Origin: Streptomyces sp. 2131.1
GTDB taxonomy: Bacteria; Actinomycetota; Actinomycetes; Streptomycetales; Streptomycetaceae
Assembly (NCBI RefSeq): GCF_900105515.1
Contig: NZ_FNSY01000001.1
Location: 5,010,001 to 5,074,000 of the forward strand
Direction of reading: 5' to 3'
DNA length: 64,000 nt
Shown: piece by piece, positions 54,872 through 62,844 of the stretch
Layout of the letters: each line of letters starts with the position of its first letter
Numbering within the stretch: the first letter of the stretch is position 1
Made by a program: the position numbers and the translations under genes
The notes under the pieces: model-generated
What the model was told of the DNA's origin: nothing
Database searches by the model: none
The model's input: the letters and a program-made list of their open reading frames with translations, nothing else

Positions 54872-55708
54872 GTGCCCCGTCTGTCTGATGTCATCTCCGA
54901 GCTCGACGCCCTCTGGCCGCCCGAGCGGGCCGAAGGTTGGGACGCGATCGGCACCGTCTGCGGTGATCCGGACGCCGAGATCCACCGGGTGCTCTTCGCC
55001 GTCGACCCCGTCCAGGCGGTCGCCGACGAGGCGAAGGAGCTGGGGGCGCACCTGATCGTGACCCACCACCCGCTCTACCTGCGCGGTACGACGACGGTCG
55101 CGGCGGACACCTTCAAGGGCCGCGTCGTCCACACGCTGATCCGGGACGGCGTCGCGCTGCACGTCGCCCACACCAACGCCGACACCGCCGACCCGGGTGT
55201 CTCCGACGCCCTGGCCGCCGCCCTCGACCTGCGCGTCGAGCGCCCCCTCGTACCGGACCCGGCGGACCCCTCGGGGCGCCGCGGACTCGGCCGGATCTGC
55301 GTGCTCGACCACCCCGAGACCCTGGGCGCCTTCGCCGCCCGCGCCGCCGCCCGGCTGCCCGCCACCGCGCAGGGCATCCGCCTCGCCGGCGACCCGGACG
55401 CGCTCGTGCGCACCGTCGCGGTGAGCGGAGGATCGGGCGACAGCCTCTTCGACGCGGTGCGCGCCGCCGGCGTGGACGCCTTCCTCACCGCGGACCTGCG
55501 CCACCACCCGGCCTCCGAGGCCACCCAGCACTCGCCGCTCGGCCTGGTCGATGCCGCACACTGGGCCACCGAGTGGCCGTGGTGCGAGCAGGCCGCGGCA
55601 CAGCTCGAAGCGATTTCCGACCGCCTCGGATGGGACCTGCGGGTCCACGTCTCGAAGCAGGTCACCGACCCCTGGACCGCCCACCACTCTTCTGGAGCCC
55701 CCAACTGA
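54872..55708 (+). CDS. Nif3-like dinuclear metal center protein (DUF34)
   Basis: The product has 278 aa, typical for the short form. Metal-binding parts are VTHHPLYLRG and VAHTNADTA near residues 65-100, and TADLRHHPASEA plus VDAAHWATEW late in the chain. The family is conserved in all domains; roles in metal insertion, GTP cyclohydrolase-like activity or repair have been proposed, none settled. It is first in a three-gene operon with a zinc-ribbon protein and an RNase H/phosphatase fusion. The stop overlaps the next start as CTGA. Confidence 0.9.
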   Translation: MPRLSDVISELDALWPPERAEGWDAIGTVCGDPDAEIHRVLFAVDPVQAVADEAKELGAHLIVTHHPLYLRGTTTVAADTFKGRVVHTLIRDGVALHVAHTNADTADPGVSDALAAALDLRVERPLVPDPADPSGRRGLGRICVLDHPETLGAFAARAAARLPATAQGIRLAGDPDALVRTVAVSGGSGDSLFDAVRAAGVDAFLTADLRHHPASEATQHSPLGLVDAAHWATEWPWCEQAAAQLEAISDRLGWDLRVHVSKQVTDPWTAHHSSGAPN

Positions 55709-56448
55709 ACGCCGCGCCCGCCGACCAGATCCGACTTCTCGACGTCCAGGCGCTCGACCAGCGCCTCTCCCAGCTCGCGCACCGCCGCAAGTCCCTGCCC
55801 GAGCACGCCGAGATCGAGTCGCTGACGGCCGACCTCGCCCAGCTCCGCGACCTGCTCGTCGCCTCCACCACGGAGGAGAGCGACACCGCCCGTGAGCAGA
55901 CCAAGGCGGAGCAGGACGTCGACCAGGTCCGCCAGCGCGCCGCCCGGGACCAGCAGCGCCTGGACTCCGGCGCGGTCACCTCGCCGAAGGACCTGGAGAG
56001 CCTCCAGCGCGAGATCGCCTCCCTCGCCAAGCGCCAGGGCGACCTGGAGGACATCGTCCTGGAGGTCATGGAGCGCCGCGAGTCCGCCCAGGAGCGGGTC
56101 GCCGAGCTGACCGACCGGGTCGCCGCAGTCCAGGCCAAGGCCGACGACGCCACCGCCCGCCGCGACGCCGCCACCCAGGAGCTCGACGCCGAGGCCGCCA
56201 CCGTCACCAAGGAGCGCGAGGTCGTCGCCGGTTCGGTCCCCGCCGACCTGCTGAAGCTGTACGACAAGCTCCGCACCCAGCAGGGCGGGGTGGGCGCCGC
56301 CCGCCTCTACCAGCGCCGCTGCGAGGGCTGCCGGCTGGAGCTCAACATCACCGAGATCAACGACGTGAAGGCCGCGTCCCCCGACACGGTGCTGCGCTGC
56401 GAGAACTGCCGCCGCATCCTGGTCCGCACCGCCGACTCGGGCCTGTAG
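55705..56448 (+). CDS. Coiled-coil protein with C-terminal C4 zinc ribbon; CTG start
   Basis: The product has 247 aa. A long antiparallel coiled-coil hairpin occupies ~20-180 (charged heptads such as LESLQREIASLAKRQGDLEDIV). A C4 zinc ribbon follows (CEGCRLELNITEIND, then VLRCENCRRILV). The conserved protein start (NAAPADQIRLLDVQALDQRL) falls directly after a CTG at 55705. No ATG, GTG or TTG lies close to it in frame, and CTG overlaps the Nif3 TGA by 3 bases (CTGA). GGAG lies 8 nt upstream. It may be a nucleic-acid or protein scaffold; function is not established. Confidence 0.87.
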   Translation: MNAAPADQIRLLDVQALDQRLSQLAHRRKSLPEHAEIESLTADLAQLRDLLVASTTEESDTAREQTKAEQDVDQVRQRAARDQQRLDSGAVTSPKDLESLQREIASLAKRQGDLEDIVLEVMERRESAQERVAELTDRVAAVQAKADDATARRDAATQELDAEAATVTKEREVVAGSVPADLLKLYDKLRTQQGGVGAARLYQRRCEGCRLELNITEINDVKAASPDTVLRCENCRRILVRTADSGL

Positions 56449-57788
56449 TGGACCGGCCGCGCCGCTTCGTCGTCGAGGCCGACGGCGGCTCCCGGGGCAA
56501 CCCGGGCGCCGCCGGCTACGGCGCGGTCGTCATCGACCCGGACACCGGCGAGACGCTGGCCGAGGCCGCCGAGTACATCGGGACCGCGACCAACAACGTC
56601 GCCGAGTACAAGGGCCTCGTCGCCGGCCTCCGCGCGGTGGGCGCGCTGCTCGCGGACGGCCCGGTGGGCACCGGGGTCCGGGTGCACGTCCGGATGGACT
56701 CCAAGCTGGTCGTCGAGCAGATGTCGGGCCGCTGGAAGATCAAGCACCCGGACATGAAGCCCCTCGCGGCCGAGGCGGCGGGCGTGCTGCCCGGCGCGGA
56801 CGTCACGTACGAGTGGATCCCGCGCGAGCGGAACAAGCACGCGGACCGGCTGGCCAACGAGGCGATGGACGCCGGCCGGCGCGGCGTCCCATGGGATCCC
56901 TCGGCCTCCACCGCCGCCCTGGACACCCCGCGCTCCCCGGTCGCCGCCGCGTTGCCCCCGACCCAGGGCCCGCCCGGCGACGCGGCGGCGGGCGCCGCCC
57001 GCGCGAGGGCGGCGCTGAAGCGGACGGGCGCCGGGCCCGAACCGCTGCCGGGTACCGAGGTTCCCGGCGCCTCCCGGACCGCGCCGACCCCGGCCGTCCC
57101 CGCCCCGCCGCCGGCCTCCGACCCGGTGACCCCGCAGGTGGGCTGGGGTGCGGCGCCCGACCTGGGCGCCCCCGCCACGCTCGTCCTGCTGCGGCACGGC
57201 GAGACGGCCCTCACCCCGCAGAAGCGGTTCTCCGGCAGCGGCGGCACCGACCCCGAGCTCTCCGCCGCCGGCCGCGAACAGGCCGCGCGCGCTGCTGCCG
57301 CCTTCGCCGCCCGGGGCACCGTGCAGGAGATCGTCAGTTCGCCGCTGCGCCGCTGCCGCGAGACGGCCGGTGCGGTCGCGGACCGGCTCGGCCTGGAGGT
57401 GCGGATCGAGGACGGGCTGCGCGAGACGGACTTCGGCGCCTGGGAAGGGCTCACGTTCGGCGAGGTCAAGGAGCGGTACGCGGCCGACCTGGACGCCTGG
57501 CTCGCCTCCCCGGACGCGGCGCCCACCGGCGGCGGCGAGAGCTTCGCGGAGGTCGCCCGCCGGGTGGCCGTCGCCCGCGACGCCCTGGTCACGCGGTACG
57601 CGGGCCGCACGGTCCTCGTCGTCACGCACGTCACACCGATCAAGACCCTGGTGCGGCTGGCCCTGGGAGCCCCGCCGGAGGCGCTGTTCCGGATGGAGCT
57701 CTCGGCGGCGTCGGTCTCGGCCGTCGCGTACTACGCGGACGGCAACGCCTCCGTACGTCTGCTGAACGACACGTCCCACCTGCGCTGA
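56448..57788 (+). CDS. Bifunctional RNase H / histidine phosphatase (CobC-like)
   Basis: The product has 446 aa. The N-terminal RNase HI fold has VEADGGSRGNPG, NNVAEYKGLVAGL, VRMDSKLVVEQMSG and NKHADRLANEAMD, giving the D-E-D-D catalytic set. A Pro/Ala-rich linker (~155-235) follows. The C-terminal histidine phosphatase has LLRHGETALTPQKRFSG, SSPLRRCRETA and VTHVTPIKTL. It is the counterpart of mycobacterial Rv2228c, whose phosphatase half acts as an alpha-ribazole phosphatase in cobalamin assembly. It removes RNA from RNA-DNA hybrids and may dephosphorylate alpha-ribazole phosphate. GTG at 56448 shares one base with the previous stop (TAGTG). Confidence 0.93.
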   Translation: MDRPRRFVVEADGGSRGNPGAAGYGAVVIDPDTGETLAEAAEYIGTATNNVAEYKGLVAGLRAVGALLADGPVGTGVRVHVRMDSKLVVEQMSGRWKIKHPDMKPLAAEAAGVLPGADVTYEWIPRERNKHADRLANEAMDAGRRGVPWDPSASTAALDTPRSPVAAALPPTQGPPGDAAAGAARARAALKRTGAGPEPLPGTEVPGASRTAPTPAVPAPPPASDPVTPQVGWGAAPDLGAPATLVLLRHGETALTPQKRFSGSGGTDPELSAAGREQAARAAAAFAARGTVQEIVSSPLRRCRETAGAVADRLGLEVRIEDGLRETDFGAWEGLTFGEVKERYAADLDAWLASPDAAPTGGGESFAEVARRVAVARDALVTRYAGRTVLVVTHVTPIKTLVRLALGAPPEALFRMELSAASVSAVAYYADGNASVRLLNDTSHLR

Positions 57789-57804
57789 CAGCACCGGGAC
57801 AGCA

Positions 57805-57844
57805 CTCGGCCCCACCGGTCGGGGGGAGGACCGATGGGGCCGAG
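57805..57844 (+). terminator. Hairpin terminator of the Nif3 operon
   Basis: Arms 57805-57820 and 57829-57844 pair over 15 of 16 positions with one C-A mismatch and an 8-nt G-rich loop, starting 17 bp after the stop of the RNase H gene. Confidence 0.75.
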
Positions 57845-57972
57845 GCGGTTCCGGCGGGTCGGGGGATTACCGGCCGGAACCCGGGTCACCCGGCATGCGG
57901 GCTACGTCCCCTACAAGGGTCGTGCCCCGGATGCCGGGGAGCATGCACGGCGATGTGCGCCGGGTTTTCTGC

Positions 57973-58064
57973 ACCGCACCGTTCAGGCCAGATGCGGGAC
58001 GAGCCTTCCACCGCGCGGTTCGGGCCGGGTGCGCACCGGTACCCGACCGCACCGTTCAGGCCAG
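57973..58064. repeat. Three ~36-bp-spaced direct repeats over the 3' end of the KDPG aldolase gene
   Basis: ACCGCACCGTTCAGGCCAG occurs identically at 57973-57991 and 58046-58064. A diverged copy (ACCGCGCGGTTCGGGCCGG) lies between them at 58010-58028. Spacings are 37 and 36 bp. The last copy includes the stop codon and final codons of the aldolase gene, so the other two look like duplications of its end. Confidence 0.7.
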
Positions 58065-58673
58065 TGCCGCCGCCTCGGCGGCGAGGCGCGCCACGCGGTC
58101 CCAGTCCCGGCCGGCCACCGCGTCCGCCGGGACCATCCAGCTCCCGCCGACGCAGCCGACGTTGGGCAGCGCCAGGTACGAGGGCGCGGAGGCAGCCGAG
58201 ATGCCGCCCGTCGGGCAGAACCGGGCCTGGGGGAGCGGCGCGGAGAGAGCCTTCAGACAGGCCGTGCCGCCCGCCGCCTCGGCCGGGAAGAACTTCATCT
58301 CGGTGACCCCGCGCTCCAGCAGCGCGACCACCTCGGACGTGGTCGAGACCCCGGGCAGGAACGGCAGCCCGGAACCCTTCATCGCCTCCAGCAGCGCATC
58401 CGTCCACCCCGGACTGACCAGGAACCGGGCCCCCGCCGCCACGGTGTCCTCGACGTTCCGCGCCGAGATCACGGTCCCGGCCCCGACGACCGCGCCCGGC
58501 ACCTCCGCCGCGATCGCCCGGATCGCGTCCAGGGCGGCGTCGGTGCGCAGGGTCACCTCGATCGCCGGGAGCCCGCCCGCGACCAGGGCCCGGGCGAGCG
58601 GCACCGCGTCGGCCGCGTCCTCCAGGACGACGACGGGCACGACGGGGGCGAGATCCAGTACGGAGGAGGTCAT
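58056..58673 (-). CDS. eda: 2-dehydro-3-deoxyphosphogluconate aldolase
   Basis: The product has 205 aa, normal length. Catalytic parts are AIEVTLRTDAAL (Glu39), VGAGTVIS and the Schiff-base Lys127 in TEMKFFPAEAAGG, with GGISAAS for phosphate binding. It splits KDPG (or the galactonate analogue) to pyruvate and glyceraldehyde 3-phosphate. No edd gene is near, so it may serve sugar-acid breakdown rather than a full Entner-Doudoroff route. The ATG at 58673 has no ribosome binding site; a promoter with an overlapping palindrome is directly upstream. Confidence 0.9.
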   Translation of the reverse strand: MTSSVLDLAPVVPVVVLEDAADAVPLARALVAGGLPAIEVTLRTDAALDAIRAIAAEVPGAVVGAGTVISARNVEDTVAAGARFLVSPGWTDALLEAMKGSGLPFLPGVSTTSEVVALLERGVTEMKFFPAEAAGGTACLKALSAPLPQARFCPTGGISAASAPSYLALPNVGCVGGSWMVPADAVAGRDWDRVARLAAEAAALA

Positions 58674-58679
58674 GCGCCC

Positions 58680-58719
58680 ATCCTGCCCGTGCACGCCACA
58701 GGACGCAACGCGCGTTGCG
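58680..58719 (-). promoter_or_regulatory. Promoter and overlapping 16-bp palindrome of the KDPG aldolase gene
   Basis: On the minus strand TTGCGT (58703-58708), 17 bp, CAGGAT (58680-58685), then 6 nt to the ATG. CGCAACGCGCGTTGCG (58704-58719) is a perfect palindrome overlapping the -35, and another GCAAC half-site follows at 58726-58730. The layout suggests a repressor site over a leaderless promoter. The repressor is not identifiable here. Confidence 0.55.
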
Positions 58720-58736
58720 CAGGGTGCAACGTACGG

Positions 58737-59537
58737 CTAGTGGATCTCCGTGACCACCACGTCGAGCTGCCACGGACGCCCCGCCCGCGCGGGCGCCTCG
58801 GCCTCGACGACGTACCCCAGATCCCGCAGGACCGTCACCAGCTCGGCCGGACCGGCCGGCCGCGCCCCCGCGAGCAGCAAATCCCGCACCATCCGGCCCT
58901 TGGTCGCCTTGTTGAAGTGGCTGACCACCGACCGCTTCTCGACCCCGTCCACGATCTGCGACTGCAGCACCCGCACGCTCGCCGTCCGCTCCGCGACCGC
59001 ACCCTTCGGCTTCCACGCCGCCGTGTACGCGGACGAGCGCAGGTCCAGTACGAGACCCTCCCCCGCCGCCTCCGGCATCACCTCCGCCATCGGCGTACGC
59101 CAGAAAGCCCCGAGCGCGCCGAGGCCCGGCAGCCTGACCCCCATCGAGCAGCGGTACGGAGGAATCCGGTCGCCCACTCGCACCGCGCCCCACAGCCCCG
59201 AGAACACCAGCAGTGACTTCCCGGCGAGGCGGCGGGCGGACGCGTCGAGGGACCCGAGCCCGAGCGCGTCGTACAGGACACCGGTGTACAGCTCCCCGGC
59301 CGGCCGGGTGCCCGCAGTCCGCAGCTCGGCGTTCTTCGGGATCTCGCCCCGCAGCCCCTCGCTGAGCCCCAGCACCTCGCGGGCCTTCTCCTCGTCGGCC
59401 ACGCACAGCTCCACGAGCGCGTCCAGCACCTCGCCCCGCGCCCCGGCGAGACCGGGCAGCGACAGCGACTCGGGCTTCAGCGGAGCCCCGCGCCCCGAGG
59501 CGGCCTTTCCTTCGGAGGGCGGCAACAGCACGAGCAC
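58737..59537 (-). CDS. yaaA: Peroxide stress protein YaaA (DUF328)
   Basis: The product has 266 aa. It has the family opening VLVLLPPSEGKA, then ELYTGVLYDALGLGSL, LLVFSGLWGAVRVGDRIPPYRCSMG and SHFNKATKGRMVRDLL. YaaA limits DNA damage by lowering free iron in peroxide-stressed cells in E. coli. The GTG at 59537 has AAGGAGAT 6 nt upstream, a very good ribosome binding site. It lies upstream of the aldolase gene on the same strand with a 63-bp gap and a separate promoter. Confidence 0.92.
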   Translation of the reverse strand: MLVLLPPSEGKAASGRGAPLKPESLSLPGLAGARGEVLDALVELCVADEEKAREVLGLSEGLRGEIPKNAELRTAGTRPAGELYTGVLYDALGLGSLDASARRLAGKSLLVFSGLWGAVRVGDRIPPYRCSMGVRLPGLGALGAFWRTPMAEVMPEAAGEGLVLDLRSSAYTAAWKPKGAVAERTASVRVLQSQIVDGVEKRSVVSHFNKATKGRMVRDLLLAGARPAGPAELVTVLRDLGYVVEAEAPARAGRPWQLDVVVTEIH

Positions 59538-59695
59538 GGCGGATCTCCTTCATACGTACGGGAAGGGCGTCGGCGCGGTGTGTGCGGACCGCGCGGATGC
59601 CCCCGGCCAGCGTACGGGGGCGAAGGGGCACACCGTACGGGCACAAGGCCCCTCCCGGAATGCCGCGACCCACGCCCCGCCCTACGCTCGGGACC
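59538..59695. other. Divergent YaaA / RNB-ribonuclease promoter gap
   Basis: 158 bp. TACGCT at 59683-59688 is 7 nt before the ribonuclease ATG and may be its -10 (leaderless). A short GCCCCC/GGGGGC hairpin lies in the middle. The yaaA ribosome binding site is at the left end. I see no defined operator. Confidence 0.4.
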
Positions 59696-61135
59696 ATGCC
59701 CCGCCGCCTCCTGCACATGACCGGCGCAGCCGAGACCCCGCTGCGGGCGGCCCTGCGCGGGCTGCGCACCGAACTGTCGCTGCCCGACGACTTCCCGCCC
59801 GACGTGCTCGCCGAGGCGGCGGACGCCGCGCGCGGTCCGGAACTCGCCGGGCACGCCGACGCGACGGACATCCCGTTCCTCACCATCGACCCGCCCGCGT
59901 CCACGGACCTCGACCAGGCGATGCACCTGGAGCGGCGAGCCCACGGCTACCGCGTGCACTACGCCATCGCGGACGTCGCCGCGTTCGTGCGCCCCGGCTG
60001 CGCGCTGGACGCCGAGGCCCACCGGCGGGTGACGACGCTGTACTTCCCCGACGGCAGGGTGCCGCTGCACCCGGAGATCCTCTCCGAGGACGCCGCCAGC
60101 CTGCTGCCCGGCCGCGTCCGCCCCGCCGTCCTGTGGGAGATCGACCTGGACCCGGAGGGCCGGGCGGGGGCGACCCGGGTGCGCAGGGCCCTCGTACGCA
60201 GTCGCGCCAAGCTGGACTACGCGGGCGTCCAGCGGCAGATCGACGCCGGCACCGCCGAGGAACCGCTCGCCCTGCTCAAGGACGTCGGCATGCTCCGCGA
60301 GGAGCAGGAGGTGGCCCGGGGCGGCATCTCCCTGGGCGTGCCCGAGCAGGAGATCACCGAGCACGACGGCACGTACGGCCTCGCATACCGCGCCCCGCTC
60401 CCCGCCGACGGCTGGAACGCCCAGATCTCCCTGCTCACGGGCATGGCGGCGGCCCGCCTGATGGCCGAGAGCGGCACCGGCATCCTGCGCACCCTGCCGA
60501 TCGCGCCCGACGGCGCGGTGGCCCGGCTGCGCCGCAGCGCCGAGGCCCTGCGCATCGACTGGCCGCACCACGTCCCGTACGCCCAGGTCGTCCGCTCGCT
60601 CGACCCGGGGCGCACCGACCACGCGGCGTTCCTCCAGGAGTGCACGACCCTGCTGCGCGGCGCGGGCTACACGGTCTTCGACCACGGCGACCTGCCGGAC
60701 CCGGCCGTGCACGCGGCGGTGGCGGACCTGTACACGCACTGCACCGCGCCGCTGCGCCGCCTCGTCGACCGGTACGCCGCCGAACTGTGCGTCGCCGCCT
60801 GCGAGGACCGCGACCCTCCCGAATGGGTCCTCGCCGCCCTGCCCGCGCTGCCCAAGGAGATGGCGGAGGGCACCCGGCGCGCCAACACCGTGGAGCGGGA
60901 GTCCGTCGACCTGGTCGAGGCCGCGCTGCTGAAGGACCGGGTGGGCGAGGTGTTCGACGGGTACGTGGTGGACGTGAAGGACAACGAACCCGCGACCGGC
61001 ACCGTCCACATCGACGACCCGGCGATCGTCGCGCGCATCGAGGGGCCCGTGCCCCTTCCGCTGGGCGAGCGCCTGCGGGTCCGCCTCGCACAGGCGGCGC
61101 CGGGCAAGGCGAAGGCCCTGTTCACCCCGGCCTGA
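59696..61135 (+). CDS. RNB-domain ribonuclease (RNase II-like)
   Basis: The product has 479 aa. The RNB catalytic domain has TIDPPASTDLDQAMHLER (acidic metal ligands D-x5-D-x-D), HYAIADVAAFV, TLYFPDGRVPLHPEILSEDAASLLPG and YTHCTAPLRRLVDRY. It lacks the N-terminal cold-shock domains of full RNase II/R and has only a small C-terminal S1-like end, so it is the compact actinobacterial form. It degrades RNA 3' to 5'. The ATG at 59696 lacks a ribosome binding site. Confidence 0.92.
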   Translation: MPRRLLHMTGAAETPLRAALRGLRTELSLPDDFPPDVLAEAADAARGPELAGHADATDIPFLTIDPPASTDLDQAMHLERRAHGYRVHYAIADVAAFVRPGCALDAEAHRRVTTLYFPDGRVPLHPEILSEDAASLLPGRVRPAVLWEIDLDPEGRAGATRVRRALVRSRAKLDYAGVQRQIDAGTAEEPLALLKDVGMLREEQEVARGGISLGVPEQEITEHDGTYGLAYRAPLPADGWNAQISLLTGMAAARLMAESGTGILRTLPIAPDGAVARLRRSAEALRIDWPHHVPYAQVVRSLDPGRTDHAAFLQECTTLLRGAGYTVFDHGDLPDPAVHAAVADLYTHCTAPLRRLVDRYAAELCVAACEDRDPPEWVLAALPALPKEMAEGTRRANTVERESVDLVEAALLKDRVGEVFDGYVVDVKDNEPATGTVHIDDPAIVARIEGPVPLPLGERLRVRLAQAAPGKAKALFTPA

Positions 61136-61193
61136 CGGCATCTCGTACGATCGCGAGTTCGGCCCCCGCGCCCCGTACGACGGAAGGACCGGC

Positions 61194-61703
61194 GTGACCG
61201 ACCGCGCCCGCCAGCACCAGATCCTGGCCGCCGCCCGCATGCTCCTGGAGCAGGAGGGCCCGGACGCGCTGACCATGCGCCGCCTCGCCGGCGGGCTGGG
61301 CATCACGGCCCCCTCCCTCTACAAGCACTTCCCGGACAAGTCGTCCGTGGTGAACGCGCTGGCCGACGCGATGCTGACGGAGACCGCCGAGGCCCTGGAA
61401 GCGGCGGAGACGGCCGCCCCGGGCTCCTTCCCGGCCCTGGCCGCCGCCTACCGCGCCCACGCCGTGGCCCACCCCCACCTCTACCGCCTCACCACGTCCC
61501 GCCCCCACCCCCAGCACCTCGAAGAACGCGCCGCGGCCCCGCTCTTCCGCGCCCTGGCCCCGGACGAACCCCTGGCCCGCGCGGCCTGGGCCTTCGCCCA
61601 CGGCATGGTCCTGATGGAACTCAACGACCGCTTCCCCACCCCGGAGGCGGTCACCACGGCCTGGACGGCGGGCATCACGGCGCTGGCGTCGGGCCGCCTC
61701 TGA
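61194..61703 (+). CDS. TetR-family regulator with WHG-type C-terminal domain
   Basis: The product has 169 aa, on the short side. The HTH is at ~5-50 (QHQILAAARMLLEQEGPDALTMRRLAGGLGITAPSLYKHFPDKSSVVNALAD). The C-terminal part has LAAAYRAHAVAHPHLYRLTT and AWAFAHGMVLMELNDRFP, matching the TetR_C WHG-type domain. GTG at 61194 has GGAAGGA about 6 nt upstream. It follows the ribonuclease gene by 58 bp. Its target is unknown. Confidence 0.88.
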   Translation: MTDRARQHQILAAARMLLEQEGPDALTMRRLAGGLGITAPSLYKHFPDKSSVVNALADAMLTETAEALEAAETAAPGSFPALAAAYRAHAVAHPHLYRLTTSRPHPQHLEERAAAPLFRALAPDEPLARAAWAFAHGMVLMELNDRFPTPEAVTTAWTAGITALASGRL

Positions 61704-61809
61704 CGTCATGACGTCGTCCTGTGCCACGATCGGGGGAAAGACTCCCATCTCACGGACGGCTGGTTCCGCGATGGCCCACTCTGGCGAGCGACCGAGGAAG
61801 GGGCGTGAC

Positions 61810-62388
61810 ATGTCTGCCATGCCGCACGAACCGCTCTCGCAGGCGGACGTCCTGCTTGAGGGCTTCCTGGCGCTGGATACGCCGGAGGGCTTCCGGGCGG
61901 AGCTGATCGAGGGGGAGATCGTCGGGACACCGCCACCGGACGGGGATCATGAGGACTACATCAGTGTGATCTTGAAGCAGGTCGTCAGGCACGCGACGAC
62001 CGACATGGACTTCTCCGGGAACAAGGGCCTGAAGCTGAGAAGCGGCGGAGGCTGCCCGAAGAACCACGCCATCCCGGACGGCACGTTCGCCCCGACGGCG
62101 CTCCGGCTCTACCGGGGTGCGGACCCGTGGATGCCGTGCGAGGGGGTGGCGCTGGTCGTGGAGGTCACGTCCTCCAAGCCGGCCGCCGACCGGGAGGCCA
62201 AGCGGCACTGCTACGCGAGGGGCCCGATCCCGCTGTACCTACTGGTCGACCGGGAGGAGTCCTCGGTGACGCTGTTCCGTGATCCGGAGGGCGACGACTA
62301 CCGCCAGCACTGCACCGTGCCCTTCGGGAAGCCGGTCCGCCTGCCGCCCCCCTTCGACCTGGAGCTGAAGACCGAGGACTTCCTCTGA
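61810..62388 (+). CDS. Uma2-family (DUF820) restriction-endonuclease-fold protein
   Basis: The product has 192 aa. It has the PD-(D/E)XK-like pattern of Uma2 proteins: GFRAELIEGEIVGTPPPDGDHED, then AIPDGTFAP (Asp), ALVVEVTSSKPAADREAKRHCYARGPIPLYLLVDRE (E-x-TS and K). These are abundant in cyanobacteria and Streptomyces; the fold suggests nuclease activity, but biology is unclear. The ATG at 61810 has GAGGAAGGGG 8 nt upstream. It ends just before rnpB. Confidence 0.88.
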   Translation: MSAMPHEPLSQADVLLEGFLALDTPEGFRAELIEGEIVGTPPPDGDHEDYISVILKQVVRHATTDMDFSGNKGLKLRSGGGCPKNHAIPDGTFAPTALRLYRGADPWMPCEGVALVVEVTSSKPAADREAKRHCYARGPIPLYLLVDREESSVTLFRDPEGDDYRQHCTVPFGKPVRLPPPFDLELKTEDFL

Positions 62389-62420
62389 GCCACCCCTCCC
62401 GGCCGGGTAGCATGGGCTCC

Positions 62421-62830
62421 ACGGCAGACGAGCCGGGCGGACGGCCGCGTGGGGATCTTCGGATCCTCCCGAGGAACGTCCGGGCTCCACAGGGCAGGGT
62501 GATGGCTAACGGCCACCCGGGGTGACCCGCGGGACAGTGCCACAGAAAACAGACCGCCCGGGACCTCGGTCCCGGGTAAGGGTGAAACGGTGGTGTAAGA
62601 GACCACCAGCGTCTGAGGTGACTCAGGCGGCTAGGTAAACCCCACCCGGAGCAAGGTCAAGAGGGAGCGCCTTGGTGCTCCTGCGCGAACGTTCGAGGGC
62701 TGCCCGCCCGAGTTCGCGGGTAGACCGCACGAGGCCGGCAGCAATGCCGGTCCTAGATGGATGGCCGTCTCCCCGGCCGCCGCGAGGCGACCGGGCGACA
62801 GAACCCGGCGTACAGCCCGACTCGTCTGCC
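62421..62830 (+). ncRNA. rnpB: RNase P RNA (type A)
   Basis: The conserved core is unmistakable: GAGGAACGTCCGGGCTCCA, CAGGGTGATGGCTAACGGCC, GGTGACCCGCGGGACAGTGC, CACAGAAAACAGACCGCC, AAGGGTGAAACGGTGGTGTA, GGTAAACCCCACCCGGAGCA, then GGCAGCAATGCCGGTCCTAG and near the end GACAGAACCCGGCGTACAG. The first ~16 nt (GGCAGACGAGCCGGGC) pair with the last ~16 (GCCCGACTCGTCTGCC) as helix P1 with one mismatch. About 410 nt, normal for Streptomyces. It is the catalytic RNA that trims the 5' ends of tRNA precursors. Exact ends may differ by a few nt. Confidence 0.97.
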
Positions 62831-62844
62831 GCTTCCCCGCGCGG

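Noticed and set aside
57973..58064. CRISPR array
   Set aside because: Only three repeat copies, one diverged, with no cas genes, and the last copy overlaps a coding 3' end.
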